Of a stretch of DNA of 12,003 nt, positions 6,426-12,003 are shown in pieces; the stretch's first letter is position 1; every line of letters starts with the position of its first letter. Origin of the DNA: Methanomicrobiales archaeon (GTDB taxonomy: Archaea > Halobacteriota > Methanomicrobia > Methanomicrobiales > Methanoculleaceae). The stretch is from NCBI GenBank assembly GCA_012510335.1, contig JAAZIF010000300.1, forward strand, positions 1 to 12,003. Reading direction: 5' to 3'. The notes under the pieces are model-generated. The model was not told the origin of the DNA. It saw only the letters and a program-made list of their open reading frames with translations, and did not search any database. The position numbers and the translations under genes are program-made.

Positions 6426-6590
6426 ATGATAGCAAGAGACCGATGTACCTCCTGCAACGCCACCCTGGCCGAGGCCGGCTCCACCCGGTTCCCGTGCCCT
6501 GTCTGTGAGCACGAGATCCAGAGATGCTACCGGTGCAGGGAGCAGAGTATAACCTATACATGCCGGAACTGCGGGTTTGGGGGGCCGTAG
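6426..6590 (+). CDS. 54-aa zinc-ribbon (putative RNA-binding, COG2888/HVO_2753-like) protein
   Basis: The reading frame starts MIARDRCTSC and ends RNCGFGGP. It contains four CxxC pairs: C7/C10, C24/C27, C34/C37 and C46/C49. Eight cysteines in 54 residues can bind two zinc ions, the pattern of the small archaeal zinc-finger family annotated as Zn-ribbon RNA-binding protein (COG2888) and represented by HVO_2753 in Haloferax. Its molecular target is not settled; location directly before aEF-1beta, with a 3-bp gap, supports a role in translation. A strong GAGGAG site 6 nt upstream fixes the start. The gene is short enough to be missed by length-filtered gene calling. Confidence 0.9.
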   Translation: MIARDRCTSCNATLAEAGSTRFPCPVCEHEIQRCYRCREQSITYTCRNCGFGGP

Positions 6591-6593
6591 ACG

Positions 6594-6848
6594 ATGGGAG
6601 ACGTAGCCATTATCCTGAAGATTATGCCCGAATCTCCGGACGTCGACCTTGAGGCGCTCAAAGCCGCTATGAGGGCGGCCGTCCCGATCAGCGATATAAG
6701 GGAAGAACCGATAGGGTTTGGCCTCGTGGCATTGAAAGCCGCCGTCGTGGTTCCCGATAAAGCCGGGGCTCCCGATAAGGTTGAGACTGCGCTCCAGAAC
6801 CTTAAGGGTGTCGGAAGCGCCGAGATCATCGAGTCCACGCTTGTGTAA
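6594..6848 (+). CDS. ef1b: Translation elongation factor aEF-1beta
   Basis: An 84-aa protein with the sequence pattern of archaeal elongation factor 1-beta, the nucleotide exchange factor that reloads aEF-1alpha with GTP. It begins MGDVAIILKIMPESPDVDLEAL, continues with an EEPIGFGLVALKAAVVVPD segment and ends with the GVGSAEIIESTLV strand. This is the single alpha/beta sandwich domain seen in the archaeal structures, at its usual length of about 85-90 aa. It starts 3 bp after the zinc-ribbon stop, so the two are one operon. The T8 tract at 6861-6868 probably ends the transcript. Confidence 0.95.
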   Translation: MGDVAIILKIMPESPDVDLEALKAAMRAAVPISDIREEPIGFGLVALKAAVVVPDKAGAPDKVETALQNLKGVGSAEIIESTLV

Positions 6849-6860
6849 GCGGGATCATCC

Positions 6861-6868
6861 TTTTTTTT
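6861..6868 (+). terminator. T8 tract terminator of the aEF-1beta operon
   Basis: Eight consecutive T residues begin 12 bp after the aEF-1beta stop codon. Oligo-T tracts alone are the standard archaeal terminator. The last two T's also form part of the convergent mdh stop codon (TAA on the minus strand), so the terminator sits at the junction of the two genes. Confidence 0.65.
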
Positions 6869-7820
6869 AGCGGGTCTCTTCCAGCCGCTCTATCACTTCG
6901 GCGGTGATCGCGCGGATCCTCTGGACCGACTCCCGAAACCCGGTAACTTCGTCATCCTGGAGCCTGATGGGCACCGGAAAGATGCCGTCCCGGTTGAGGC
7001 GGGCAGGTACGCCGATACAGACATCGCCGATTTCGTGGACTTCACTCGTGATGTAGCTTGATACGGTGAGGATCCGGTTCTCGTCACCGAGGATCGTCCG
7101 CACCAGGGTTGCGATCGCTTCCCCCGGCCCGTAGATCGTTGAACCCTTATCCCTGATTATAGCCTGGCCGCTTGTGCGGACCGTATCGATCATCTCCCGG
7201 GCGGGCAGCCCTGAGAACGTGGGCAGGTTATGGATCTGGATGCCGCCGATAGTCGTCGCTGACCAGAGCGGTACCATGCTCTCGCCGTGCTCACCGATGA
7301 TTCGGGTATGCACCTCGCTGACATGGACCCGGAAATACCGCGCGATCAGGGATTTTAAGCGCATAGAGTCCAGGTGCGTCCCGAGGCCGAAGACCCGCTT
7401 CGGCTGGAGCCCTGAGTATTTCAGGGCGACAGCGGTCATGACGTCGACCGGGTTTGTGACCATGAAGAGAATAGCGTCCGGCGAACACCTGCCGATGATC
7501 TCGGCAGTCCCTGCGACGACCCTCGCGTTCTCGAGGGCGAGATCGTTCCGGTCCTGGTCGGGTTTCCGGGGAACACCCGCTGTGCAGATGATGACGTCAG
7601 AATCCTCTGCATCGGTCAGGCAGGTGCTGTACGAGAGCCTGACATGGGTGCCGCGCGCAGCAAACGAATCGGAGAGGTCGTGACAGCAGCCCACGAGAAA
7701 ATCTTCGCGTCCGGGTTTTCCGATAAGCAGCATCTCGCTGACGTACGGGATCTCGGATACGGTATGGGCCGCGAACATGCCGACGTTCCCTGTAGCCCCG
7801 ATAATCGTTACCTTTGCCAT
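6867..7820 (-). CDS. mdh: Malate dehydrogenase (archaeal MJ0490-like, probably NADP-preferring)
   Basis: A 317-aa LDH/MDH-family enzyme interconverting malate and oxaloacetate. Visible features are the Rossmann GATGNVG (8-14), R85 in AGVPRKPDQDR at the substrate-deciding position (Arg indicates malate; lactate dehydrogenases have Gln), R91, N123 in TNPVDVM, D151 and R154 in HLDSMRL, and catalytic H178 in IIGEHGESMVP. After strand beta-2 the sequence is LLIGKPGRE rather than an acidic residue, as in the Methanocaldococcus enzyme, suggesting NADP(H) use. I start at the ATG at 7820; the longer frame from 7871 adds 17 Arg-rich residues encoded by the 3' end of the SRP RNA. No TATA box or Shine-Dalgarno site precedes the ATG, so transcription may come from the SRP RNA promoter. 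Likely role: the C4 branch of the incomplete TCA pathway. Confidence 0.93.
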   Translation of the reverse strand: MAKVTIIGATGNVGMFAAHTVSEIPYVSEMLLIGKPGREDFLVGCCHDLSDSFAARGTHVRLSYSTCLTDAEDSDVIICTAGVPRKPDQDRNDLALENARVVAGTAEIIGRCSPDAILFMVTNPVDVMTAVALKYSGLQPKRVFGLGTHLDSMRLKSLIARYFRVHVSEVHTRIIGEHGESMVPLWSATTIGGIQIHNLPTFSGLPAREMIDTVRTSGQAIIRDKGSTIYGPGEAIATLVRTILGDENRILTVSSYITSEVHEIGDVCIGVPARLNRDGIFPVPIRLQDDEVTGFRESVQRIRAITAEVIERLEETR

Positions 7821-7835
7821 CAAGATCGCCGAATC

Positions 7836-8142
7836 GGGGACACGTCTTCGGTCGACCGTGCGCACAGGCATTCACCACTGCACCCCTTCTCCACCCCGCA
7901 ACCCCATGGGCGCCGAACGTCCACGGTAAGTCTGCTCCCTTCCGGGCCTGAACCGGTACCCGCGGCAAGAGGTCGCCGCCCCCTCCGGGGCATTGATCCC
8001 TCTCCGCCGACCTCATAGGACGAGGCTTCTTTGTCGGGGCACAATGGATCCAGCAAGCCGCTATGGCCTTCCTCAGACTTCGCCCCCCGCATTACGGCGG
8101 TTTCAGGTGACAGGTGACGCCGAACCACCCGGGCTAGTCCCC
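7836..8142 (-). ncRNA. ffs: Archaeal signal recognition particle (7S) RNA
   Basis: Read on the minus strand this stretch has the archaeal SRP RNA elements in order. GGUG...CACC (helix 3) and CCGC...GCGG (helix 4) lie near the 5' end. Helix 6 is GCCCC-GGAG-GGGGC (7978-7991), the GNAR tetraloop bound by SRP19. Helix 8 is at 7925-7954, with UUCAGGCCCGGAAGGGAGCAG carrying the GGAA tetraloop and the symmetric loop bound by SRP54/Ffh. GGGGAC (8137-8142) pairs with GUCCCC (7836-7841) as the closing helix 1, giving about 307 nt, a normal archaeal length. The exact ends are inferred from this pairing. The RNA is the scaffold for targeting membrane and secreted proteins to the translocon. No oligo-T tract follows. 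Confidence 0.93.
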
Positions 8143-8156
8143 GTATATAGTGGTGT

Positions 8157-9182
8157 CTAGGGGATAAAAATATCTCCGCCCACCTGACCCCTCCAGGCAG
8201 CGGAGATCAGGTCGACCTTCCTGGCATCTTTCTTCTCGAAGAGATCGAGGGCGGTGAGGTCGACCCCGGGCAGGAGAGCGGCATCGAAGAGACGGAGGTC
8301 GCCCTGGTAGATCTCGACCTCCTGTGCGCCGGCGGCGGTGGCGACGAGAACGGGATCGCGCGCGACCGGGTGACCCTCAAGATCACCATATGACCGGTGG
8401 ATCGCCACCTCACCGATATCCAGGAACTCGCGGTTCACCTGGAGGTTGTAGGCAGCCCAGCAGGCGGCGGCATACCATGCATCGTTACAGACCACATGGT
8501 GGATGCCGGCCCGGGCGGCAGCGAGCCCGAGGGTGCCGGCGCCCGAGCAGGCATCGACGAACGTCCGGGGCCGGCGCCGCCTGATCTCGCGCTCCAGGGC
8601 GAGGATCTTCTCGTTGCGACCCCGGGGGAACTCGACGTGCAGGGTCGACTGTTGCTTGTAGACAATGACCGGTCCCGCCCGGGTGGGGAAGATATCGGCC
8701 CGGACGTCGCACCCCGCAAGCAGGGTATGGGTTGCTGGTTCGGCGTCGAGATCGGCGATCCCCGGCGTCCCGGTTCCTGCCCGGATGACCCCCTTGACCT
8801 CCGGAACATCGGTGATGAGGCGGGCGGCGGCCCGCTCCCCGACCACCCCTGAGAGAAGGATGATCGAACCCGGCGGGAGGTAGGGGGCCGTGCGCATAGG
8901 AAACCCGGGGTGGATGAGCGGCGTCCCGATGCCGGCGAGCGGTTCGGTTCCGGAGAGATCGCCCTCATCAGCCATCACCCGGTAGATATCGGCGCAGACC
9001 TCATCGATGAACCGTTTTCCGCAGGAAGAGCAGGGTTCTCCCGGGCTGATGTCAGGCGGAGGGAGGCGTTTATCGTAGACGAGCCCCATGCAGTCGGGGC
9101 AGGGGGCGAAGCGCTCCGGGAGGTTCTCGAGGAGTTTGCGGGCGTCCGTGATGCAGTTACGCCCGCAGACAGGACAGTGCAT
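8157..9182 (-). CDS. Zinc-ribbon protein fused to a class I SAM-dependent methyltransferase
   Basis: A 341-aa protein from the ATG at 9182. The N-terminus has cysteines suited to zinc sites: C3/C6 (with C10), C28/C31 and C51/C54. The middle (about 80-200) may be a substrate-recognition domain. Residues 208-226 hold methyltransferase motif I (FVDACSGAGTLGLAAARAG), followed by an acidic-loop equivalent (VVCNDAWYAAA) and later strands up to DLISAAWRGQ. Zinc ribbons joined to a Rossmann methylase suggest an RNA or ribosomal-protein target; the substrate is unknown. A frame open to 9236 adds 18 residues, but a TATA box (9204-9211) lies 26 nt upstream of the 9182 ATG and would be inside the longer version, so I prefer 9182. 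The SRP RNA promoter overlaps its 3' end. Confidence 0.75.
   Translation of the reverse strand: MHCPVCGRNCITDARKLLENLPERFAPCPDCMGLVYDKRLPPPDISPGEPCSSCGKRFIDEVCADIYRVMADEGDLSGTEPLAGIGTPLIHPGFPMRTAPYLPPGSIILLSGVVGERAAARLITDVPEVKGVIRAGTGTPGIADLDAEPATHTLLAGCDVRADIFPTRAGPVIVYKQQSTLHVEFPRGRNEKILALEREIRRRRPRTFVDACSGAGTLGLAAARAGIHHVVCNDAWYAAACWAAYNLQVNREFLDIGEVAIHRSYGDLEGHPVARDPVLVATAAGAQEVEIYQGDLRLFDAALLPGVDLTALDLFEKKDARKVDLISAAWRGQVGGDIFIP
8163..8173 (-). promoter_or_regulatory. TATA box of the SRP RNA, inside the end of the methyltransferase gene
   Basis: ATATTTTTATC on the minus strand is centred about 26 nt upstream of the inferred SRP RNA 5' end (8142). It overlaps the last codons (Ile-Phe-Ile-Pro) of the methyltransferase gene. 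A second TATA-like CTATATAC at 8143-8150 would start transcription near 8121, inside helix 3, so it is less likely. Confidence 0.5.
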
Positions 9183-9203
9183 ACCTGTGGGGTTGGGGAC
9201 AGG

Positions 9204-9211
9204 GATATATA
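9204..9211 (-). promoter_or_regulatory. TATA box of the methyltransferase gene
   Basis: TATATATC on the minus strand is centred about 26 nt upstream of the ATG at 9182. This predicts a leaderless transcript and argues against the upstream in-frame ATG at 9236. Confidence 0.55.
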
Positions 9212-9257
9212 GGTGTTCTCCGGCACTGCCGTTCATTCAGGTTGTGGTGCCCGGATC

Positions 9258-9653
9258 TCATTCAGCGGCCAGAAGAACCCGGACCAGGCCTTCGCGCAGC
9301 CAGCCCCAGGCATCCCGCTGGTGGCTCTCCGGGAAGTAACGAACATCAACCCCGTTAAACCCGATAAAAAGCGCAGGGAAACGGTTCATCCACTCCCGCC
9401 ACCGCTCCCCGCCGACGATGGCAACCCGGTCGACGCTCTCCAGCCCCGGCCACCGCCTGAAGGCCTCCCAGCCCTCTCCAGGCCTCCAGCTCCGGAACCC
9501 CTCTATCTTGAAGAGGATCCGTATCTTCTGGTGTTCATTCATAGCCCGCTCGAGCTCCGGGAGAAGAATGGTTGCGTAATCACCCTCACTCAGTTTCCCG
9601 TCGAACCTGAAACCTATAACGCCTCCTGAACTCTCTCGTATTCGGTCAAGCAT
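9258..9653 (-). CDS. SpoIIAA/STAS-like (STAS/SEC14) domain protein
   Basis: A 131-aa soluble protein whose whole length fits the SpoIIAA-like family: VIGFRFDGKLSEGDYATILLPELERAM (about 12-38), IRILFKIEGFRSWRPGEGWEAF (about 44-65), a WPGLESVDRVAIVGGERWREWMNRF segment (about 68-92) and FPESHQRDAWGWL (107-119). Proteins of this family are found in bacteria and archaea, often as single-domain proteins of unknown role; they resemble anti-anti-sigma factors and lipid-binding SEC14 domains but lack a known partner in archaea. It lies 75 bp upstream of the methyltransferase, which has its own promoter. A TATA-like element (CTTTTTCTATCC, about 9673-9684) is 25 nt upstream of the ATG. Confidence 0.8.
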   Translation of the reverse strand: MLDRIRESSGGVIGFRFDGKLSEGDYATILLPELERAMNEHQKIRILFKIEGFRSWRPGEGWEAFRRWPGLESVDRVAIVGGERWREWMNRFPALFIGFNGVDVRYFPESHQRDAWGWLREGLVRVLLAAE

Positions 9654-9879
9654 GGGTGCCCCTTAGGCCTCTGGATAGAAAAAGGCTACGGCCCCCTGAG
9701 GCAGGTACATGCATTGGCATATCACTCCACCTCTCCCCGGATATGAGGAACACTCCAGCCCCGGCCTGCCCGGTCAGTAAGGGGCACGGTAAAAGTTGAA
9801 TTTTTGCGGACGTCTCCCGCTCATCCACCGACCTCTCCAGCAGCACACCTATATCCTCGGTGAACGTCCGGGAGTCCAC
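9646..9879 (-). CDS. Doubtful 77-codon ORF upstream of the STAS-like gene
   Basis: A GTG-initiated frame of 77 codons whose stop overlaps the STAS-like start by 8 bp. The first 23 or so codons (through TFTEDIGVLLERSVDERETS) use mostly G or C at the third position and could be protein; the rest loses that bias and looks random. An in-frame stop lies two codons before the GTG. I do not recognise any family. It may be a chance ORF or the remnant of a decayed gene. Confidence 0.15.
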   Translation of the reverse strand: MDSRTFTEDIGVLLERSVDERETSAKIQLLPCPLLTGQAGAGVFLISGERWSDMPMHVPASGGRSLFLSRGLRGTHA

Positions 9880-9996
9880 GTTCGGCTACAGGCACGAACA
9901 GTGAAGATCTCGAGGGATGGCTACCGCTGGAATGCCGCATCCGGGGATGCAGCAGCTCCGTTTCCGATCTTGATGGGATTTTTATGCGAAAACGGG
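9654..9996. other. Spacer of about 340 bp without a convincing gene
   Basis: Apart from the doubtful minus-strand frame above and a plus-strand frame (9796-10041) that runs antisense into the next gene, I see no coding region, tRNA, array or long repeat. The only features are the weak TATA-like element of the STAS gene near 9673-9684 and scattered AT-rich patches (9788-9803, 9975-9986). Confidence 0.5.
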
Positions 9997-10344
9997 TTAG
10001 GTGAGGTTGATGAACCGAGATGCATCAATGCCGGCGTTTAGCTTGTTTGCAGACGTGTATGCATCAGCAATCCCGATGATCCACCAGATGGGAAGCAGTA
10101 TAAAGCCGATAAGTATGAGCGTGGATGCTGCACAGATAATCTCGATGATAAAATACGCAATCCCTTTTCCAAATTGCCCATTATATATCTGCCCAAGTCC
10201 CGTAATAAGGACAGATAACAGTGCCGCGAGTATCGGGCTTCTCCGGTTAATTGTAATTTCCTTAAGTCTAACCCCACAATTCGGACAGATCTCAGCATTT
10301 GAACTGATTAATTCCTTTCCGCACTCAGGACAATAGTTTGTCAT
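9997..10344 (-). CDS. Zinc-ribbon TM2-like membrane protein
   Basis: A 115-aa protein with an N-terminal zinc ribbon (C5/C8 and C20/C23 in YCPECGKELISSNAEICPNCG) followed by a membrane domain. The first helix (about 36-52) contains GLGQIYNGQFGKG (49-61), the signature of TM2-like proteins, and the second hydrophobic stretch covers about 62-93, ending GIADAYTSANK. Function of such zinc-ribbon/TM2 proteins in archaea is unknown. The ATG at 10344 has a GGAGG site 6 nt upstream and a TATA box at 10378-10389; an in-frame upstream start at 10500 would add 52 residues across the promoter, so I reject it. AT-rich codons are used more than in neighbouring genes, which may point to recent acquisition or relaxed selection. 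Confidence 0.85.
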   Translation of the reverse strand: MTNYCPECGKELISSNAEICPNCGVRLKEITINRRSPILAALLSVLITGLGQIYNGQFGKGIAYFIIEIICAASTLILIGFILLPIWWIIGIADAYTSANKLNAGIDASRFINLT

Positions 10345-10350
10345 CGTGTT

Positions 10351-10355
10351 CCTCC
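10351..10355 (-). promoter_or_regulatory. Shine-Dalgarno site deciding the start of the zinc-ribbon TM2 gene
   Basis: GGAGG on the minus strand lies 6 nt before the ATG at 10344 and rules in favour of the 115-aa protein. Confidence 0.75.
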
Positions 10356-10377
10356 AACGGATACTGATTATAATGAA

Positions 10378-10389
10378 TTTATATTTAAA
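10378..10389 (-). promoter_or_regulatory. TATA box of the zinc-ribbon TM2 gene
   Basis: TTTAAATATAAA is the best match to an archaeal TATA box in the window. It predicts a start near 10358 and a leader of about 14 nt that contains the GGAGG site. A second AT-rich element at 10367-10373 is too close to the ATG to keep the GGAGG in the transcript. Confidence 0.6.
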
Positions 10390-10546
10390 CAATTCCATTT
10401 CACTGCAGGCATGAAAACAATCTTCAGGGCGTGTCGAGCGTTTTATCGAATAGACCGCTGTTACCGATACAGATCGATCACATCCGCTTCTCGCGTTCAT
10501 CCCCGGAGCGCCCAGAAGATCTCATGCCGGCAGCCATAAGAGGCCG

Positions 10547-10568
10547 GGGCAGGGCTACTCCCCTGCCC
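10547..10568. repeat. 8-bp perfect hairpin over the MFS stop codon
   Basis: GGGCAGGG (10547-10554) and CCCTGCCC (10561-10568) flank a 6-nt loop that holds the TAG stop of the MFS gene on the minus strand. A second weaker repeat (GCCGG at 10526-10530 with CCGGC of the same region) follows. No oligo-T tract is attached, so it may protect or shape the mRNA 3' end and need not terminate transcription. Confidence 0.45.
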
Positions 10569-11712
10569 TTGAAAAGATCTTCCAGGGGTAGGGAACCGCA
10601 AGGAAGAACGGGATGGCGAGTATGATCGCAAGCGGGATCGTCATGAACCCGACCGATAGCGACGTCAGGTCAGCGATCCAGCCGGTTACCGCAACGCCCA
10701 TCCCGCCCACTCCGACAGCGAGCCCGAGCATCAGCCCGGAGACGAGCCCGACGTTCCCGGGTGCTATCTCGTGAGCCATGGCGACCGTGACAGCGAAGGT
10801 CGACCAGAGGATGAACCCGAATATGATCAGCGCTACCAGCGAGGCGACGCCGTCGGCCATGAGAAAGACAAAAAACGGCGGTATGGCGGCGACGAGGCCT
10901 ATGATCGTGCATTCCTTGCGGCCATAGCGGTCCGAGAGAGACCCGCCGACGAGCTGCCCGACAACGCCGGCGAGGAGCATGCCCGAGACCAGGAGGTTCG
11001 CGGTCACGAGGTCGATGCCCCGCATGGTGAGTATGGTCGGGAGGAACGCAACCGATCCGAATATCGCCCATGCCCGGAGGCCTGAGGCCACGACCAGGAG
11101 GACGATCGCCCGGCGTGCGGGGCGCACGTCCCATGCGGATGGCGCAGGAGTCTCGCGGCGCCCCGGTGTGGGCAGGACGTAGCGGAGAACCCCCGCCATA
11201 ACGATGCCGGGGATAGCGAGTATGACGAGCCCGGGAAGACCCATCAGGCCGACGACAACCCCGGCGCATATAGGGCCGATGGCGTAGCCCAGGTTCCCAC
11301 CGATGACGAAGTAGGAGGTGATCCGGCCCCGGCTCGCATCCCGGGTCAGGCGGCTGATTGTTCCGAGCGCAGCCGGGTGGAAGAGGGCATGCCCGAGCGC
11401 CGCTACGGCGACGGATACGAGGACAAGGTAGTAGTTGTTGAGCAATCCGACGATCGATATGAATACCGCGCCGAGGAGGACTGTGATGCTGATATGGACC
11501 GCAAGCCCCCGGGTATCGTAGAGCCAGCCTACGAGCGGCTGCATCATCGATGACGTGAGGTTGAAGACAGTGACGATCAGTCCTGCGAGAAAGAACGAGT
11601 AACCCTGTTCTGCGATGAGGAGCGGCAGGATTGCAGGGAGGACCGGCGAATAGAGGTCGGTCACGAGGTGGGCGGCGGAGAGCCCCCAGACGGATTTTGT
11701 ATCAGAGGTCAC
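10555..11712 (-). CDS. MFS transporter, fosmidomycin-resistance (Fsr)-like
   Basis: A 385-aa major facilitator protein with about twelve hydrophobic segments. The first helix has HLVTDLYSPVLPAILPLL (15-32), followed by FNLTSSMMQPLVGWLYDTRG (50-69) and HALFHPAALGTISRL (108-122). This combination is typical of the Fsr subfamily named after the E. coli fosmidomycin exporter. The second half has the conserved loop GSLSDRYGRK (257-266). Archaeal members have no established substrate; drug or metabolite efflux is the usual guess. The start is a GTG four bases after the stop of the METTL5-like gene, so translation is probably coupled. The stop codon lies in the loop of a perfect 8-bp hairpin. Confidence 0.88.
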   Translation of the reverse strand: MTSDTKSVWGLSAAHLVTDLYSPVLPAILPLLIAEQGYSFFLAGLIVTVFNLTSSMMQPLVGWLYDTRGLAVHISITVLLGAVFISIVGLLNNYYLVLVSVAVAALGHALFHPAALGTISRLTRDASRGRITSYFVIGGNLGYAIGPICAGVVVGLMGLPGLVILAIPGIVMAGVLRYVLPTPGRRETPAPSAWDVRPARRAIVLLVVASGLRAWAIFGSVAFLPTILTMRGIDLVTANLLVSGMLLAGVVGQLVGGSLSDRYGRKECTIIGLVAAIPPFFVFLMADGVASLVALIIFGFILWSTFAVTVAMAHEIAPGNVGLVSGLMLGLAVGVGGMGVAVTGWIADLTSLSVGFMTIPLAIILAIPFFLAVPYPWKIFSRAGE

Positions 11713-11716
11713 GGTG

Positions 11717-12003
11717 TCAGATCCGTACTAAATGTACGACCTCTACCGTAATATCTACCCGGTCCCTGCAATGGTGCGCAAATGTTCGCCGCATGGGAAA
11801 TATACACCGGATCACCTCTTCAACCACCGCGCGGCCTTCGGTGTAGGCGGCCACGAAGGTGCTTGAGCCTTCGTTGAATATTCCGTAGACCTCACCGCCG
11901 ATCTCGAGCGCCCGGTCGATGAACGGCCGGTCGGCGTGTGCCCTCTGCGCCCCAAATGGGGGGTTCATCACGACGGTATCACACACAAGAGCGGTCCAGT
12001 CGA
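11717..12003 (-). CDS. METTL5-like N6-adenine RNA methyltransferase, C-terminal part
   Basis: This frame enters from the right edge of the window, so the N-terminus with SAM-binding motif I is missing. The visible 95 residues begin DWTALVCDTVVMNPPFGAQ, with the NPPF catalytic motif of adenine-N6 methylases. VYGIFNEGSSTFVAAY follows, and it ends FPMRRTFAHHCRDRVDITVEVVHLVR, a pattern shared by the archaeal homologues of human METTL5. METTL5 makes m6A in the decoding centre of small-subunit rRNA, so 16S rRNA is the expected target here. A GTG inside the frame at 11986 is not the start, since coding similarity runs further upstream to the edge. The MFS gene follows after four bases. Confidence 0.85.
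   Translation of the reverse strand, partial: DWTALVCDTVVMNPPFGAQRAHADRPFIDRALEIGGEVYGIFNEGSSTFVAAYTEGRAVVEEVIRCIFPMRRTFAHHCRDRVDITVEVVHLVRI

Noticed and set aside
7821..7871. 17-residue N-terminal extension of malate dehydrogenase
   Set aside because: It overlaps the SRP RNA 3' end, is Arg-rich and unlike MDH N-termini; the Rossmann strand begins right at the ATG at 7820.
7644..8018. 124-codon plus-strand frame over mdh and the SRP RNA
   Set aside because: It is antisense to a clear enzyme and a structured RNA; no promoter or family match.
7820..8128. 102-codon and overlapping 139-codon minus-strand frames over the SRP RNA
   Set aside because: The sequence is explained by SRP RNA helices 3, 4, 6 and 8; the translated products look random.
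8143..8150. TATA-like CTATATAC as SRP RNA promoter
   Set aside because: It would start the RNA inside helix 3 and lose the closing helix; the element at 8163-8173 fits better.
9796..10041. 81-codon plus-strand frame
   Set aside because: It runs antisense into the TM2 gene, has no ribosome binding site and no recognisable sequence.
10345..10500. 52-residue extension of the zinc-ribbon TM2 protein
   Set aside because: It would run through the TATA box and Shine-Dalgarno site and has no protein-like character.

Overview
The window looks like euryarchaeal methanogen DNA, most likely Methanomicrobiales and probably Methanoculleus or a close relative. Supporting signs are high GC, archaeal aEF-1beta, a COG2054/MfnE-type kinase, a DUF3821 surface protein, an archaeal METTL5-like methylase, an archaeal SRP RNA, and TATA boxes about 25 nt upstream of many start codons with few Shine-Dalgarno sites. 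The genus is inferred from gene content and style, not from a search. I saw no insertion sequence, CRISPR array, tRNA, rRNA or prophage; this is a mostly housekeeping chromosomal segment.

Layout. 28-1023 (-): secreted DUF3821 protein with a Thr/Pro stalk and a C-terminal membrane anchor. 1232-2740 (+): 502-aa DASS/SLC13 anion or dicarboxylate transporter. 2789-3069 (+): a doubtful 24-codon ORF, then a 61-aa protein I do not recognise. 3066-3428 (-): membrane-anchored OB-fold protein. 3500-4047 (+): two overlapping DNA-binding regulator genes, divergent from the OB-fold gene, with a 23-bp palindrome at their promoter. 4057-5736 (-): exported, membrane-anchored lamin-tail/phospholipase-D protein. 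5778-6848 (+): putative methanofuran-pathway kinase, 54-aa zinc-ribbon protein and aEF-1beta, closed by a T8 tract.

6867-9653 (-) is a same-strand series: SpoIIAA/STAS-like protein, zinc-ribbon plus SAM-methyltransferase protein, SRP RNA, then malate dehydrogenase. The SRP RNA was identified from its helix 6 GGAG loop, helix 8 GGAA loop and closing 5'/3' helix. Its promoter lies in the end of the methyltransferase gene, and its 3' end is only about 16 nt from the mdh start. 9654-9996 has no convincing gene. 9997-10344 (-) is a zinc-ribbon/TM2 membrane protein of lower GC. 10555-12003 (-) is an operon of a METTL5-like methylase, running off the window, and an MFS transporter of the fosmidomycin-resistance type.

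Functionally the window mixes translation and protein export (aEF-1beta, SRP RNA, METTL5-like methylase, zinc ribbon), central and C1 metabolism (malate dehydrogenase, probable MfnE), envelope proteins (DUF3821, PLD, OB-fold, TM2) and transport (DASS, MFS). I found no clear new multi-gene system. The best leads are the palindrome-controlled regulator pair and the SRP RNA-mdh arrangement.
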